Source: Nocardioides euryhalodurans (GTDB lineage Bacteria > Actinomycetota > Actinomycetes > Propionibacteriales > Nocardioidaceae). Taken from it: a stretch of DNA of 64,000 nt. Numbering within the stretch: the stretch's first letter is position 1; each line of letters starts with the position of its first letter. The stretch is from the NCBI RefSeq assembly GCF_004564375.1, contig NZ_CP038267.1:2358501-2422500 (forward strand), given 5' to 3'. Position numbers and translations under genes: made by a program. Shown here one piece after another: positions 15,883 to 24,994 of the stretch. A model generated the notes under the pieces. It was not told the DNA's origin, did no database searches, and worked only from the letters and a program-made list of their open reading frames with translations.

Positions 15883-16896
15883 ATGGCCCAGCAGCGACGA
15901 CCCGTCGCCGGCCTCACCCGCGTCCTGCCGTACGCCGTTGCGGCCGTGCTCGCCGTGGTGGTGGTCGTCGTCAGCGTCACCCGGAGCGAGCCCAGCGAGG
16001 CGGCCCAGGAGGCGCTGGGCGGCAAGCAGCTCAAGATCATGGCGCCCGCCGACCCGGGCGGTGGTTGGGACAGCACGGCTCGCGAGATGCAGTCCAGCCT
16101 GCAGGACATCCTGGGCCGGACCGAGGTCTACAACGTCGGCGGTGCCGGCGGGACCATCGGGCTCAGCAACTTCCGCAACCTCGAGGGCCAGCCCAACCAG
16201 CTGATGGTGATGGGCCTGGTGATGGTGGGGGCGATCGCCGCCAACGACTCCTCGGTCACGCTCGACGAGGTGACGCCCATCGCGGAGCTGACCACCGAGA
16301 GCCTCGTCGTGGTCGTGCCGGCCGACTCCGACATCCAGACGATCGACGACCTCGTGACCTCGCTCGAGCAGGACCTGGGCTCGGTGTCGTGGGCCGGGGG
16401 CTCGGCGGGCGGCGCCGAGCAGATCCTCGCCGGCCTGGTGGCCCAGGATCTCGAGCAGGACCCGGCCGACGTCAACTACATCGCCCACGCCGGCGGTGGC
16501 GAGGCGATCGCCACCCTGCTCTCCGGCAGCGCGACCGCCGGCATCAGCGGGGTCTCGGAGTTCCTGCCCCAGATCGAGAGCGGGGCGCTCCGCGCGATCG
16601 CGGTCTCGGGCACCGAGCCGGTCGAGGCCCTTCCGGACACCCCCACCCTGCAGGAGTCCGGCATCGACGTGGAGCTCACCAACTGGCGTGGGGTCGTCGC
16701 ACCTCCCGGGATCACCGAGAGCGAGCGGCAGGCACTCGTCGACCTGGTCACCGACATGACCGGGAGCGAGGCCTGGGACGAGGCGCTGGCCCGGCAGGGA
16801 TGGACCTCGGAGATCCTCACCGGCGACGACTTCGAGGAGTTCCTCGACCAGGAGGTCACCCGGGTCGACGAAGTGGTCGCGGAGCTGGGGATCTGA
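15883..16896 (+). CDS. TTT transporter substrate-binding protein (TctC family), membrane-anchored
   Basis: 337 residues. Seen: one N-terminal hydrophobic segment (VLPYAVAAVLAVVVVVVSV) with no lipobox cysteine, so it is either a signal anchor or a cleaved signal, unlike the lipoprotein partners at 12505 and 57714. Mature domain starts LKIMAPADPGGGWDSTAREM; SWAGGSAGGAEQILAGLVA is the second loop. GGAGG lies 10 bases before the ATG. Role: carboxylate capture for the TctAB pair downstream, one base after its stop. Confidence 0.85.
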   Translation: MAQQRRPVAGLTRVLPYAVAAVLAVVVVVVSVTRSEPSEAAQEALGGKQLKIMAPADPGGGWDSTAREMQSSLQDILGRTEVYNVGGAGGTIGLSNFRNLEGQPNQLMVMGLVMVGAIAANDSSVTLDEVTPIAELTTESLVVVVPADSDIQTIDDLVTSLEQDLGSVSWAGGSAGGAEQILAGLVAQDLEQDPADVNYIAHAGGGEAIATLLSGSATAGISGVSEFLPQIESGALRAIAVSGTEPVEALPDTPTLQESGIDVELTNWRGVVAPPGITESERQALVDLVTDMTGSEAWDEALARQGWTSEILTGDDFEEFLDQEVTRVDEVVAELGI

Positions 16897-16897
16897 G

Positions 16898-17443
16898 ATG
16901 ACGAGGAAGCGCACCCGTTCCATCAACGTCCGCGGCGACCTGGTCGGCGAGGCCGAGGCCGAGCGCCTCCACATCGCCGACGACCGGACCACCGCGCTCG
17001 CCACCATGGTCTTCGGGGCCGTGCTGCTGGTGCTGTCGGTCGTCGTCCTCGTCACGGCCGTGCGCCTGGAAAACGGCGGCAACGCCGTGGGGCCGGCCAC
17101 CGTCCCGTACGTCGTGGGGTCGGCGCTGCTGCTGGTGGGCGTGCTCACCGTGGTCCGCGGCCGGCGCGACATGGGCGTGTGGGAGGTCTCCGACCACACC
17201 ACGTCGCAGGACTGGAAGCGGCTCGGGCTGCTGGTCGCCGGCCTCGTGGTGTTCGCGCTGGTCGTGCCCTTCGTCGGGTACGTCGTCGCCGCCACGCTCC
17301 TCTACGGCGTGACGGCCAGCGTGCTCGGCGCCCCGCGGCCGGTGGAGATGTTCGCCGTGGGGTTCAGCGTGGCCGCCGTGGTGTGGCTGCTCTTCGACGT
17401 GGCGATCGGCATCAGCCTGCCGGCCGGGCCCTGGGGGTTCTGA
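16898..17443 (+). CDS. TTT transporter small membrane subunit (TctB family)
   Basis: 181 residues. Seen: hydrophilic N-terminus of about 35 residues, then four hydrophobic segments with [20 protein letters not shown] (TctB GP..P motif) after the first. ATG follows the TctC stop by one base (TGAGATG), so the genes are coupled. Role: small helper subunit of the carboxylate importer. Confidence 0.82.
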   Translation: MTRKRTRSINVRGDLVGEAEAERLHIADDRTTALATMVFGAVLLVLSVVVLVTAVRLENGGNAVGPATVPYVVGSALLLVGVLTVVRGRRDMGVWEVSDHTTSQDWKRLGLLVAGLVVFALVVPFVGYVVAATLLYGVTASVLGAPRPVEMFAVGFSVAAVVWLLFDVAIGISLPAGPWGF

Positions 17444-17444
17444 G

Positions 17445-18962
17445 ATGGACTCGTTCTCGCTGCTGATGGACGGCTTCGCGGCCGCCCTCACCCCGACCAA
17501 CCTGCTGCTGGCGCTGCTCGGCGTCACCATCGGCACGGCCGTCGGCGTGCTGCCGGGCATCGGCCCGGCGCTGACCGTGGCGCTGCTGCTCCCGATCACC
17601 TTCACGCTCGACCCGACCGGGGCGTTGATCCTCTTCGCCGGCATCTACTACGGCGGCATGTACGGCGGCTCGACCACGGCGATCCTGCTCAACACCCCCG
17701 GCGAGAGCGCCTCGATGGTGGCGGCGCTCGAGGGCAACAAGATGGCGCGGTCGGGCCGGGCCGCCTCGGCCCTGGCGACGGCAGCGATCGGCTCGTTCGT
17801 CGCCGGCACCATCGCGACGCTGCTGCTCACGTTCCTGGCCCAGCCGTTCGCCGACCTGGCGGTGAGCTTCACCCCGGCCGACTACGTCGCGCTGATGGCG
17901 ATCGCCTTCGTCACCGTCGCCACGCTGCTCGGCACCTCCCCGCTCAAGGGCATCGGCAGCCTGCTCGTCGGGCTCACCCTCGGCCTGGTGGGGATCGAGA
18001 GCCAGAGCGGCCAGTCGCGGCTGACCTTCGGGGTGCCGACGCTGCTCGACGGTGTCGACGTCGTGATCGTGGTGGTGGCGCTGTTCGCGATCGGCGAGGT
18101 CTTCCAGCACGCCCTCAAGGGCGGGGGCGGCGGCACCGTCACGCCGCTCCACGGCCGCGCTGTGATGACCCGCGAGGACTTCCGGCGCTCCTGGCCCGCG
18201 TGGCTGCGGGGAACCGCGTTCGGCTTCCCGATCGGGGCTCTGCCCGCGGGCGGGGCCGAGATCCCGACGTTCCTGTCGTACGCCACCGAGCGCAAGCTCA
18301 GCAAGCACCCCGAGGACTTCGGCCACGGCGCCATCGAGGGCGTGGCCGGGCCGGAGGCCGCCAACAACGCGGCGGCCGCCGGGGTGCTGGTGCCGCTGCT
18401 CACGATCGGCCTGCCGACGTCGGCGACCGCGGCCGTGCTGCTGACCGCCTTCCAGTCCTACGGGCTGCAGCCCGGGCCGCTGCTCTTCAGCGAGTCCGGC
18501 GACCTGGTCTACGCCCTGCTCGCGAGCCTGCTCATCGGCAACCTGATGCTGCTGGTCCTCAACCTGCCGCTGGCCAAGGTCTGGGCCCGGCTGCTGCAGA
18601 TCCCGGCGTACGCGATCTACGGCGCGATCATGATCTTCGCGACCCTGGGCACCTTCGCCTCGGGCGGCGGGCTGGCCGACCTGCTCGTGCTGCTCGTGAT
18701 CGGCATGCTCGGCGTGCTGATGGCGATGGCCGACATCCCCGTCGCGCCGGCGGTCGTCGGGCTGATCCTGGGGCCGCTGTTCGAGGAGCAGATGCTGCGC
18801 GCCGTGCTCCTGTCGGGTGGCAGCGCGAGCGGCCTTTTCGACGGGGCGCTCTCGATCTCGCTGTGGTCCATCGCCGCGCTCGGCCTGATCGTGCCGCTGG
18901 CGCTCGCGGGCGTACGCCGTCGGGCGACCGCGGCTCCCGAGCGGGTCGACGTCGGCCGCTGA
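17445..18962 (+). CDS. TTT transporter large membrane subunit (TctA family)
   Basis: 505 residues. Seen: [20 protein letters not shown] near residue 28, [19 protein letters not shown], and the second repeat [20 protein letters not shown], both TctA hallmarks. The second loop has PAGGAE instead of the usual PGAGAT. Starts one base after the TctB stop. Role: carboxylate channel of the second TTT system. A 7-bp hairpin (18988-19007) separates it from the convergent RecQ gene. Confidence 0.9.
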   Translation: MDSFSLLMDGFAAALTPTNLLLALLGVTIGTAVGVLPGIGPALTVALLLPITFTLDPTGALILFAGIYYGGMYGGSTTAILLNTPGESASMVAALEGNKMARSGRAASALATAAIGSFVAGTIATLLLTFLAQPFADLAVSFTPADYVALMAIAFVTVATLLGTSPLKGIGSLLVGLTLGLVGIESQSGQSRLTFGVPTLLDGVDVVIVVVALFAIGEVFQHALKGGGGGTVTPLHGRAVMTREDFRRSWPAWLRGTAFGFPIGALPAGGAEIPTFLSYATERKLSKHPEDFGHGAIEGVAGPEAANNAAAAGVLVPLLTIGLPTSATAAVLLTAFQSYGLQPGPLLFSESGDLVYALLASLLIGNLMLLVLNLPLAKVWARLLQIPAYAIYGAIMIFATLGTFASGGGLADLLVLLVIGMLGVLMAMADIPVAPAVVGLILGPLFEEQMLRAVLLSGGSASGLFDGALSISLWSIAALGLIVPLALAGVRRRATAAPERVDVGR

Positions 18963-18987
18963 CCGCGGCCGGGTCGCTCGTCGCCGC

Positions 18988-19007
18988 CGGGCGACCAGCC
19001 GCCCGGA
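18988..19007. terminator. Short GC hairpin between convergent TctA and RecQ genes
   Basis: CCGGGCG (18988-18994) and CGCCCGG (19001-19007) form a perfect 7-bp stem with a 6-base loop exactly in the gap between the TctA stop and the RecQ stop. No U-tract. Confidence 0.45.
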
Positions 19008-21077
19008 TCAGCCCGAGAGGGCCAGCGCGAGCGGGTGGACCCCCGTGGCGCCGGCCCGGCGCAGCGCTCGCGCCGCCAGCGTCATCGTCCAGCCCGTGAC
19101 GACCTGGTCGTCGACCAGCAGCACCGGCCCCGCGGGCACCGAGCCGTCGAGCCGGTAACGGCGGCCGACGGCGGCGACCCGCTGGGCGGAGTTCGTGGCG
19201 CCCTGGCCGGGGCGCACGTCGGGGTCGGCGATCGACCACCGCGCGACGACCGGGACGCCGAGGTGGCGGGACAGCCCGTCGGCGAGGTCGCGGACCAGCG
19301 CGGGGCGGGTGGCCGACTCGACGAGGGCGATCGCCTCCACCGGCGGCTGCCAGTCGCCGAGCAGCTCGACGACCGCGCGGGCGATCGGGGCCGGGACCGG
19401 GCCGTCGTCGCTGGTGAGGAGCGTCCGCAGGGCGGTCCCGTGGCCGAGGTCGGTGAGCCGGGCGACCGCTCGTCCCTCGTCGGCGCCGTCGCCGATCTTG
19501 CCCTTCAGCTCGATGCCGAGGTTGGCGAGCGCGGTCGGCCACATCTTGCGCGGCTCGAGCGCCACCCCTGGGCGGGCGAGCCGGGCCCCCGCCTCCTCCA
19601 CCGCGGCCTCGCTGACGTCGGTGGCGAGGCCGAGGCCGCCGCAGTTGTCGCAGCGGCCGCACGGCTCTGCGGCCGGGTCGTCGAGCTGGCGGCGCAGGAA
19701 CTCCATCCGGCAGCCGTCGTGGTCGAGGTAGGCCAGCATGGCCGCCTGCTCGCGCTCGCGTGCCTCGGTGACCCGCCGATAGCGCTCCTCGTCGTAGGCC
19801 CACGCGCGCCCCGTCGACTCCCACCCGCCCTTGACCCGCCGCACGGCACCGTCGACGTCGAGCACCTTGAGCATCGTCTCGAGGCGGGTGCGGGAGAGGT
19901 CGACGTACGTCTCGAGGGCGGCGGTGCTCAGCGGGCCGTGGTCGGCCAGCGCGGACAGGGTCTCGCGCACGAGCTGCTCGCGGGGGAAGGCGAGGGAGGC
20001 GAAGTACGCCCAGATGTCGCGGTCCTCGGTGGCGGGCAGCAGCACCACGGTGGCCTCGTCGGTCCCACGGCCGGCGCGGCCGACCTGCTGGTAGTAGGCG
20101 ACCGGCGAGGAGGGCGCACCGAGGTTGACGACGAAGCCGAGGGTGGCGTCGAAGCCCATGCCGAGCGCGCTGGTCGCGACGAGCGCCTTGACCCGGCCGT
20201 CGAGGAGGTCCTGCTCGAGCGCCTGCCGCTCGGTGGGCTCGGTCTGGCCGGAGTACGCCGCGACGGCGTGGCCGCGGGAGCGGAGGTAGTCGGCGACCTC
20301 CTGGGTCGCGGCGACCGTCAGGCAGTAGACGATCCCTGACCCGGGCTGCTCGGCGAGGTGGTCGGCGAGCCAGGCGAGCCGCTGCTCCGCGGTGCGCAGC
20401 CGGACCACCCCCAGCCGCAGCGACGCCCGGTCGAGCGACCCCCGCAGCACGAGGACGTCCACGCCGAGCTGCTCGGCGACGTCGTCGGTGACCCGCTGGT
20501 TGGCGGTCGCGGTCGTGGCGAGGACCGGGATCCCGTCGGGGAGGTCGCCCAGCAGCGTCCGGATCCGGCGGTAGTCGGGACGGAAGTCGTGGCCCCAGTC
20601 GGAGATGCAGTGGGCCTCGTCGATCACGAGCAGCCCGCAGGTCGCGGCCAGCCGGGGCAGCACCTCGTCGCGGAAGCCCGGGTTGTTGAGCCTCTCAGGG
20701 CTGACGAGGAGGACGTCGACCTCGCCGGCGCGGACGGCGTCCTGGATCGGCTCCCACTGCTCGATGTTGGTGGAGTTGATCGTGACCGCACGGATGCCCG
20801 CCCGCTCTGCCGCCGCGATCTGGTTGCGCATCAGGGCCAGCAGCGGCGAGACGATCACGGTCGGGCCGCTCCCCTGCGCGCGGAGCAGCAGGGTCGCCAC
20901 GAAGTAGACCGCCGACTTGCCCCAGCCGGTCCGCTGCACCACCAGCGACCGCTTGCGCTCGACGACCAGCGCCTCGATCGCGGCCCACTGGTCCTCGTGG
21001 AGGCTCGCGTCGTCACGGCCGACGAGCGCGCGGAGGTGCTGCTCGGCCTGCTGGCGTACGTCGGTCGCTGCGCTCAC
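19008..21077 (-). CDS. RecQ-family helicase with a C-terminal phosphoribosyltransferase-like domain
   Basis: 689 residues. Seen: Walker A QRTGWGKSAVYF near residue 50, DEAH box with the RecQ motif DEAHCISDWGHDFRPDYRRI near 155, helicase motif VI QQVGRAGRGTDE, and a zinc module ending CGRCDNCGG near 475. The last 90 residues contain VLLVDDQVVTGWTMT near 655, resembling the PRPP loop of phosphoribosyltransferases. HRDC is not evident. Start: GTG at 21077 behind TAGACA (21084-21089), suggesting a leaderless transcript. Role: 3'-5' DNA unwinding in repair; the tail's role is unknown. Similar fusions exist in actinobacteria. Confidence 0.9.
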   Translation of the reverse strand: MSAATDVRQQAEQHLRALVGRDDASLHEDQWAAIEALVVERKRSLVVQRTGWGKSAVYFVATLLLRAQGSGPTVIVSPLLALMRNQIAAAERAGIRAVTINSTNIEQWEPIQDAVRAGEVDVLLVSPERLNNPGFRDEVLPRLAATCGLLVIDEAHCISDWGHDFRPDYRRIRTLLGDLPDGIPVLATTATANQRVTDDVAEQLGVDVLVLRGSLDRASLRLGVVRLRTAEQRLAWLADHLAEQPGSGIVYCLTVAATQEVADYLRSRGHAVAAYSGQTEPTERQALEQDLLDGRVKALVATSALGMGFDATLGFVVNLGAPSSPVAYYQQVGRAGRGTDEATVVLLPATEDRDIWAYFASLAFPREQLVRETLSALADHGPLSTAALETYVDLSRTRLETMLKVLDVDGAVRRVKGGWESTGRAWAYDEERYRRVTEAREREQAAMLAYLDHDGCRMEFLRRQLDDPAAEPCGRCDNCGGLGLATDVSEAAVEEAGARLARPGVALEPRKMWPTALANLGIELKGKIGDGADEGRAVARLTDLGHGTALRTLLTSDDGPVPAPIARAVVELLGDWQPPVEAIALVESATRPALVRDLADGLSRHLGVPVVARWSIADPDVRPGQGATNSAQRVAAVGRRYRLDGSVPAGPVLLVDDQVVTGWTMTLAARALRRAGATGVHPLALALSG

Positions 21078-21197
21078 CGGGCCTGTCTACCAGCGGCCTC
21101 CGACGGCACCGTGGGCGGACGGGGCCGGGTGCCAGATCGACCCGGGCGCCGCGGCGCGCCTCCGAGACGGCGGCGAGCCGGTTCGTACCGTCGAGGT

Positions 21198-23942
21198 GTG
21201 TCCCTCTGGGGGTGGGAACGGGGACACGCCCGCACCCTGGTGGCGGTGGCGGCGGGCGTGGTGGTCCTGCTCGGCCTGAACACCCCACCTGCGTCGGCAC
21301 GGGCCGCTGCCCCCGGGACGCCGACCGGCCGGACCGACCCCGTGGTGGCGACGGAGTCCCAGCTCCGGGCCGCGTGGAGCGATCCCACCCGTCGACGGAT
21401 CGACCTGGCAGCCGACATCGTCCTGCGCGACTGTGCCACGGGAGACCCGATCCGGGAGTCGCCCTTCCCGCTGGTGCTCGACGGCCACGGCTTCACGCTC
21501 AGCCAGGCCTGCTTCGAGAAGCGGCTGCTTCGCCAGGACGGGACGGGGTTCCTCGACGTCCGGCGGGTGCGGCTGATGCGGGGCGGCTCCGACGGACCCG
21601 GAGCGGCCCTGACGTCCCGGGGCGAGATCGTGCTGCGCGACGTGACGGTCCGTCAGAACCTCGCGGAGGAACCCGGCGGCGGGGTCTTCTCGATGCGTCG
21701 GATCACGGTCTTCGGGTCCCGCCTCAACGGCAACCTGGCCAACGACGACGGAGGAGCGCTGTACGCCCGACGCGGTGGCGTCCAGGTCTACGACTCGATC
21801 ATCAGCAACAACCTGGTGGACGGCTCGGGAGGCGCCATCGGGTCGACGGGCGACATCCTGGTCGTGCGGTCGGAGGTCGACGGGAACACCACGGACGGCG
21901 ACGGCGGCGCGCTGTACGCCGACGAGGACGGTGACGTCACCGTCATCGACTCCCACATCGACGGGAGTGACGCCGACGGGCCTGGTGGCGCGATCTTCAC
22001 GCTGGACGGCGACGTCGCCGTCCTCGGGTCCACCCTCAACGGCAACCGCGCCGACGACCGCGGGGGTGCCATCTCGGGTGAGGCCGACGTGCTGGTCGTC
22101 AACTCCACCATCGCGCGCAACCTCGCCGTCGCACACGCCGGTGGAGGAATCTGGGCCCGGGGCGACCTGACCCTGGTCAACGCCACCGTCGCCAACAACT
22201 ACGCAGAAGGGGATGGCGGCGGCGTGCTGGCAGCGGGGCGGACGACCCTGATCGGCACCACGCTCACCGCCAACATCGCCCCCATCGGCGGGGACCTGGG
22301 GTCAGCCGGTCCCGTGAGCAGCTTCGCGACCGTCATCGGTCCGCCGGTCACCGAGGGTGTCACCGGCGACACGATCCCGACCCGGCGGAGCTGCCGGGTC
22401 TATGCCGCCTCCTCCCGGGGCTACAACTTCGTCAGCGACGACAGCTGTCGCCTCACGGACGCCACGGACGTGACGGGCCAGGAGCCGCGGCTGGCGCGAC
22501 TCGAGGACGATCCCCGCGGATTCGTGCTGGAGCCGTTGCCCGACAGCCCACTCCGACGCGTGATCCCGACCGGTCGGTGCCTCGGCCAGCTCCCCGACCC
22601 GCTGCGCGGTGGCCAGCTGCTGTCGGCGTACGTCGACTGGGACGACGTCCTGCGGCGGGACGCCATCGGGCGGCTGCGCGACGGCGGCGACGGATGTGAC
22701 ATCGGAGCCGTGGAGTCACCGCCGCTCGCGTCGGGAGCCGCGGCACGACCCCCGCACGACTCGCGGCCCGCGGACAGCGGTGCAGGTGTTCGGGCCCGGA
22801 CGCGGACCCCCCGGAACGACCCGCTCGCGACGGCCGGGCGAGCGGCCGCGACCGGCGCTCTCCCGGCCCTGGCAGCCCTCCCGAGCCAGACGGTCGGGCG
22901 TCCGCACCCGGCTGCGGCGCGCGGCCCGCTGGCCGCGATCGGCGCCACGCTCGACCGGATGGGGCGACGTCTCTCCCTCCTGAGGCGGGACGCCGGTCGG
23001 TTCGACCAGCTCGAGCGCTGCCTGTCGGAGGTCCCGGTGCGACAGGCGGGCGACCCGTCAGGGCGCTGGGGCTTCACCTACGACGAGCGCGACGGCACCG
23101 GCCCGGGCCCGCGGACCGCGCTGGTCCCCCATCGGGGACCGCGCCCGGACTTCAGGCTTCTCGACCTCGCCCCCCGCCGGGCCTGCCTGTCCCGGGCCCC
23201 GGACCCCAACGGCACCGGGGCCGACGCCAGACCACAGCTGCGACCCCACCCGGTCGAGCACCGTCGTCCCGGGGTCCGCTCGCTGCTCCGGCGACTCGCG
23301 GGGTTGTCACGGCTCGAGGAACGGATCGAGGACCGTGCCGAACGATTCGACCACTGGGAGTCCTGCCTGCGCTGGCAGCCGATCACCTCGGCCGGCGACC
23401 GCGAGCAGGACCTCGGCTTCCAGGTCTCGGCCGCAGCGGGGCCATCGCGTCACCGGGCAGCACTCGACGTGGACCTCAGCGAGTGGGACGACCCCGACTA
23501 CCAGCTCCTGTCCTTCGGTCGCAGGGACCGCCCGGAGGGGAGACGGGAGTGCGGCGGCGAGCCCGGGGAGTCCGTCGACCGCGCGCCGGCGGCGCCGTCG
23601 CGCGGCAGCAGGTACGCGACCTCGAGTCCCCGGGTCGAGGTCGGCGACGACCTCGACGACCTGCGCCAGGGGATCGCCGGGCTCCGCGAGGACCTCGAGG
23701 ACCTGGCGGAGCCGGTCGAGGAGATCACCCAGTTCGACGAGTGCATGTTCACCGTGGGGGTCCGGGCGCTGCCCGGCTACGACTACGTCGAGCGCGACGG
23801 ACGGGCTGCGCGTCGTACCGCTCTCGCCTACGACCTCAGCCGCTCCCGCGGCCCCCGCCTCAACCTGCTGGCGTTCCCCGGCGAGGAGCCGCCGCAGATC
23901 GAGTGCAACGAGGACGCCGCCAGCGAGGGCACCGACGAGTGA
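21198..23942 (+). CDS. Large secreted right-handed beta-helix protein with three C-terminal cysteine modules
   Basis: 914 residues. Seen: signal peptide (hydrophobic about residues 13-29, AxA-type site near 33-37); a repetitive region of about residues 150-370 with short repeats such as GGALYARRGGVQVYDSIISN and GGAIFTLDGDVAVLGSTLNG, giving pectin-lyase-type beta-helix rungs; a CDIGAVE motif at 500-506, as at the end of 'choice-of-anchor Q' domains; then a disordered linker and three related modules (about 578-665, 693-789, 813-905). Each module has a coiled-coil-like lead, FD....C, a GF/GYD core, an LL.F strand and a final Cys. Start: GTG at 21198 after TACCGT (21186-21191). Inferred extracellular or wall-associated; function unknown. 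Confidence 0.75.
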   Translation: MSLWGWERGHARTLVAVAAGVVVLLGLNTPPASARAAAPGTPTGRTDPVVATESQLRAAWSDPTRRRIDLAADIVLRDCATGDPIRESPFPLVLDGHGFTLSQACFEKRLLRQDGTGFLDVRRVRLMRGGSDGPGAALTSRGEIVLRDVTVRQNLAEEPGGGVFSMRRITVFGSRLNGNLANDDGGALYARRGGVQVYDSIISNNLVDGSGGAIGSTGDILVVRSEVDGNTTDGDGGALYADEDGDVTVIDSHIDGSDADGPGGAIFTLDGDVAVLGSTLNGNRADDRGGAISGEADVLVVNSTIARNLAVAHAGGGIWARGDLTLVNATVANNYAEGDGGGVLAAGRTTLIGTTLTANIAPIGGDLGSAGPVSSFATVIGPPVTEGVTGDTIPTRRSCRVYAASSRGYNFVSDDSCRLTDATDVTGQEPRLARLEDDPRGFVLEPLPDSPLRRVIPTGRCLGQLPDPLRGGQLLSAYVDWDDVLRRDAIGRLRDGGDGCDIGAVESPPLASGAAARPPHDSRPADSGAGVRARTRTPRNDPLATAGRAAATGALPALAALPSQTVGRPHPAAARGPLAAIGATLDRMGRRLSLLRRDAGRFDQLERCLSEVPVRQAGDPSGRWGFTYDERDGTGPGPRTALVPHRGPRPDFRLLDLAPRRACLSRAPDPNGTGADARPQLRPHPVEHRRPGVRSLLRRLAGLSRLEERIEDRAERFDHWESCLRWQPITSAGDREQDLGFQVSAAAGPSRHRAALDVDLSEWDDPDYQLLSFGRRDRPEGRRECGGEPGESVDRAPAAPSRGSRYATSSPRVEVGDDLDDLRQGIAGLREDLEDLAEPVEEITQFDECMFTVGVRALPGYDYVERDGRAARRTALAYDLSRSRGPRLNLLAFPGEEPPQIECNEDAASEGTDE

Positions 23943-23973
23943 CCCGCACCCGCGGCCCTGGCGGAGATGACCG

Positions 23974-24489
23974 TCAGGCGGCCGGGCCCTTGGCGCGTAC
24001 GTCGTCGACGGCCGTCATGGCCTGCCGCAGCTCGGCCAGCCAGTCGCCCTCGTGCTGGCCGACCAGGCGGACGCACCAGGCGAGCGCGTCGGCGCGCGAC
24101 CGCGCGACGCCCGACTCGACGAGCGTGTCGAGCACCTGGCGCTGCGGCTGCCGCAGCCGGGTCATGACCGGCGCCGCGACGTGGGTCCACAGCTCCTCGT
24201 GCCCACCGACCCGGACGCCCCACGAGACCTTGCGCTCGTACCGGTGCTGGGCCTCGCGCGCGATCTTCATCCGGGCCTCGCGGGTGTCCTCGCGGAAGGC
24301 CCTGGCCCGGCCGGCGCGTGCCTCGGCGGTGGCGACGTCCGACTCCCCCGCGTCGACGTCGGCGACGGTGAGGACGACGGTGATCTCCTCGCGGTCGACG
24401 GCCACCTGCGGCGGCTCGACCGTCCACTCCTGCGGGAGTCGGCCGCTGAACCAGCCGCTCACCGCCTCGTGGTGCTCGTTTGTAATCAT
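23974..24489 (-). CDS. Conserved hypothetical protein with possible ribbon-helix-helix features
   Basis: 171 residues, not confidently recognised. Seen: N-terminal part GWFSGRLPQEWTVEPPQVAV, a middle basic helix (RAFREDTREARMKIAREAQH), then a C-terminal SGVARSRADALAWCVRLVGQ segment resembling the strand-helix of RHH-type or DNA-binding regulators. The start codon lies inside a perfect tandem duplication of TGATTACA (24481-24496), a pattern often seen at autoregulated promoters. Cytoplasmic, highly charged. Family members seem widespread in actinobacteria (recollection, not checked). Function unknown. Confidence 0.7.
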   Translation of the reverse strand: MITNEHHEAVSGWFSGRLPQEWTVEPPQVAVDREEITVVLTVADVDAGESDVATAEARAGRARAFREDTREARMKIAREAQHRYERKVSWGVRVGGHEELWTHVAAPVMTRLRQPQRQVLDTLVESGVARSRADALAWCVRLVGQHEGDWLAELRQAMTAVDDVRAKGPAA

Positions 24490-24496
24490 GTAATCA
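24481..24496 (-). repeat. Tandem TGATTACA repeat spanning a start codon
   Basis: On the minus strand the sequence reads TGATTACATGATTACA, two perfect 8-base copies, and the ATG at 24489 bridges them. It is an AT-rich island in GC-rich surroundings. Candidate autoregulatory operator; no ribosome site, so translation may be leaderless. Confidence 0.55.
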
Positions 24497-24525
24497 GTGT
24501 TGCACAGCCAGCCAAGAACGGCTGC

Positions 24526-24972
24526 TCAGACGATCCACGCACCGTCGCGCATCAGGGTCCGCCCCGGGATCTCGTCGACCTCCCGCCACGCCTGGACGCG
24601 GTCGGGCCGGAGCACCAGGTAGACGTAGCCCTCGCTGCCGCGGGGGTCCCAGTCGGCCTGGGCGGCGTAGGCCGCGGCCAGGGCCTCGTCCTCACCCACG
24701 GGGACGGTGCGCTCGAGGACGGCGTCGACCATGGTGACGTCGCGCGTCGGACCCACGGCCATCCGGCAGCGACCGCGTGCGGCCAGGTCACGGGCCGTGC
24801 GTGCCGTGGCGGAGAGCGCCACGACCATCCGTTCCTCCACCCAGGCGAGCGACAGCGGGACGAGGTGGGCGCCGCCGTCGGCGGAGGCGGTCGCGACCCA
24901 CACGTCGACCGCGGGAGTCGCCCACAGCGCCAGGGTGTCGCGTTTCCGGGTGGCGGGGTCGCGCGGCGTCAT
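24526..24972 (-). CDS. Pyridoxamine 5'-phosphate oxidase-family (split-barrel flavin/F420) protein
   Basis: 148 residues. Seen: split beta-barrel pattern VDVWVATASADGGAHLVPLS, then WVEERMVVALSATARTARDL and RCRMAVGPTRDVTMVDAVLE, with a C-terminal YVYLVLRPDRVQAWRE strand. Small size and the ATASADGGAHLVPLS strand fit the PPOX family, which binds FMN or F420 and reduces or senses small molecules. Start ATG 24972 is 6 bases after CAGACT, suggesting leaderless expression. Substrate unknown. Confidence 0.75.
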   Translation of the reverse strand: MTPRDPATRKRDTLALWATPAVDVWVATASADGGAHLVPLSLAWVEERMVVALSATARTARDLAARGRCRMAVGPTRDVTMVDAVLERTVPVGEDEALAAAYAAQADWDPRGSEGYVYLVLRPDRVQAWREVDEIPGRTLMRDGAWIV

Positions 24973-24994
24973 GGCAGGAGTCTGACCGAACGGC

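Noticed and set aside
20358..21197. 280-residue N-terminal extension of the beta-helix protein
   Set aside because: Overlaps the RecQ gene antisense; a signal peptide begins at 21198 preceded by a -10-like box, so the extension is not coding.
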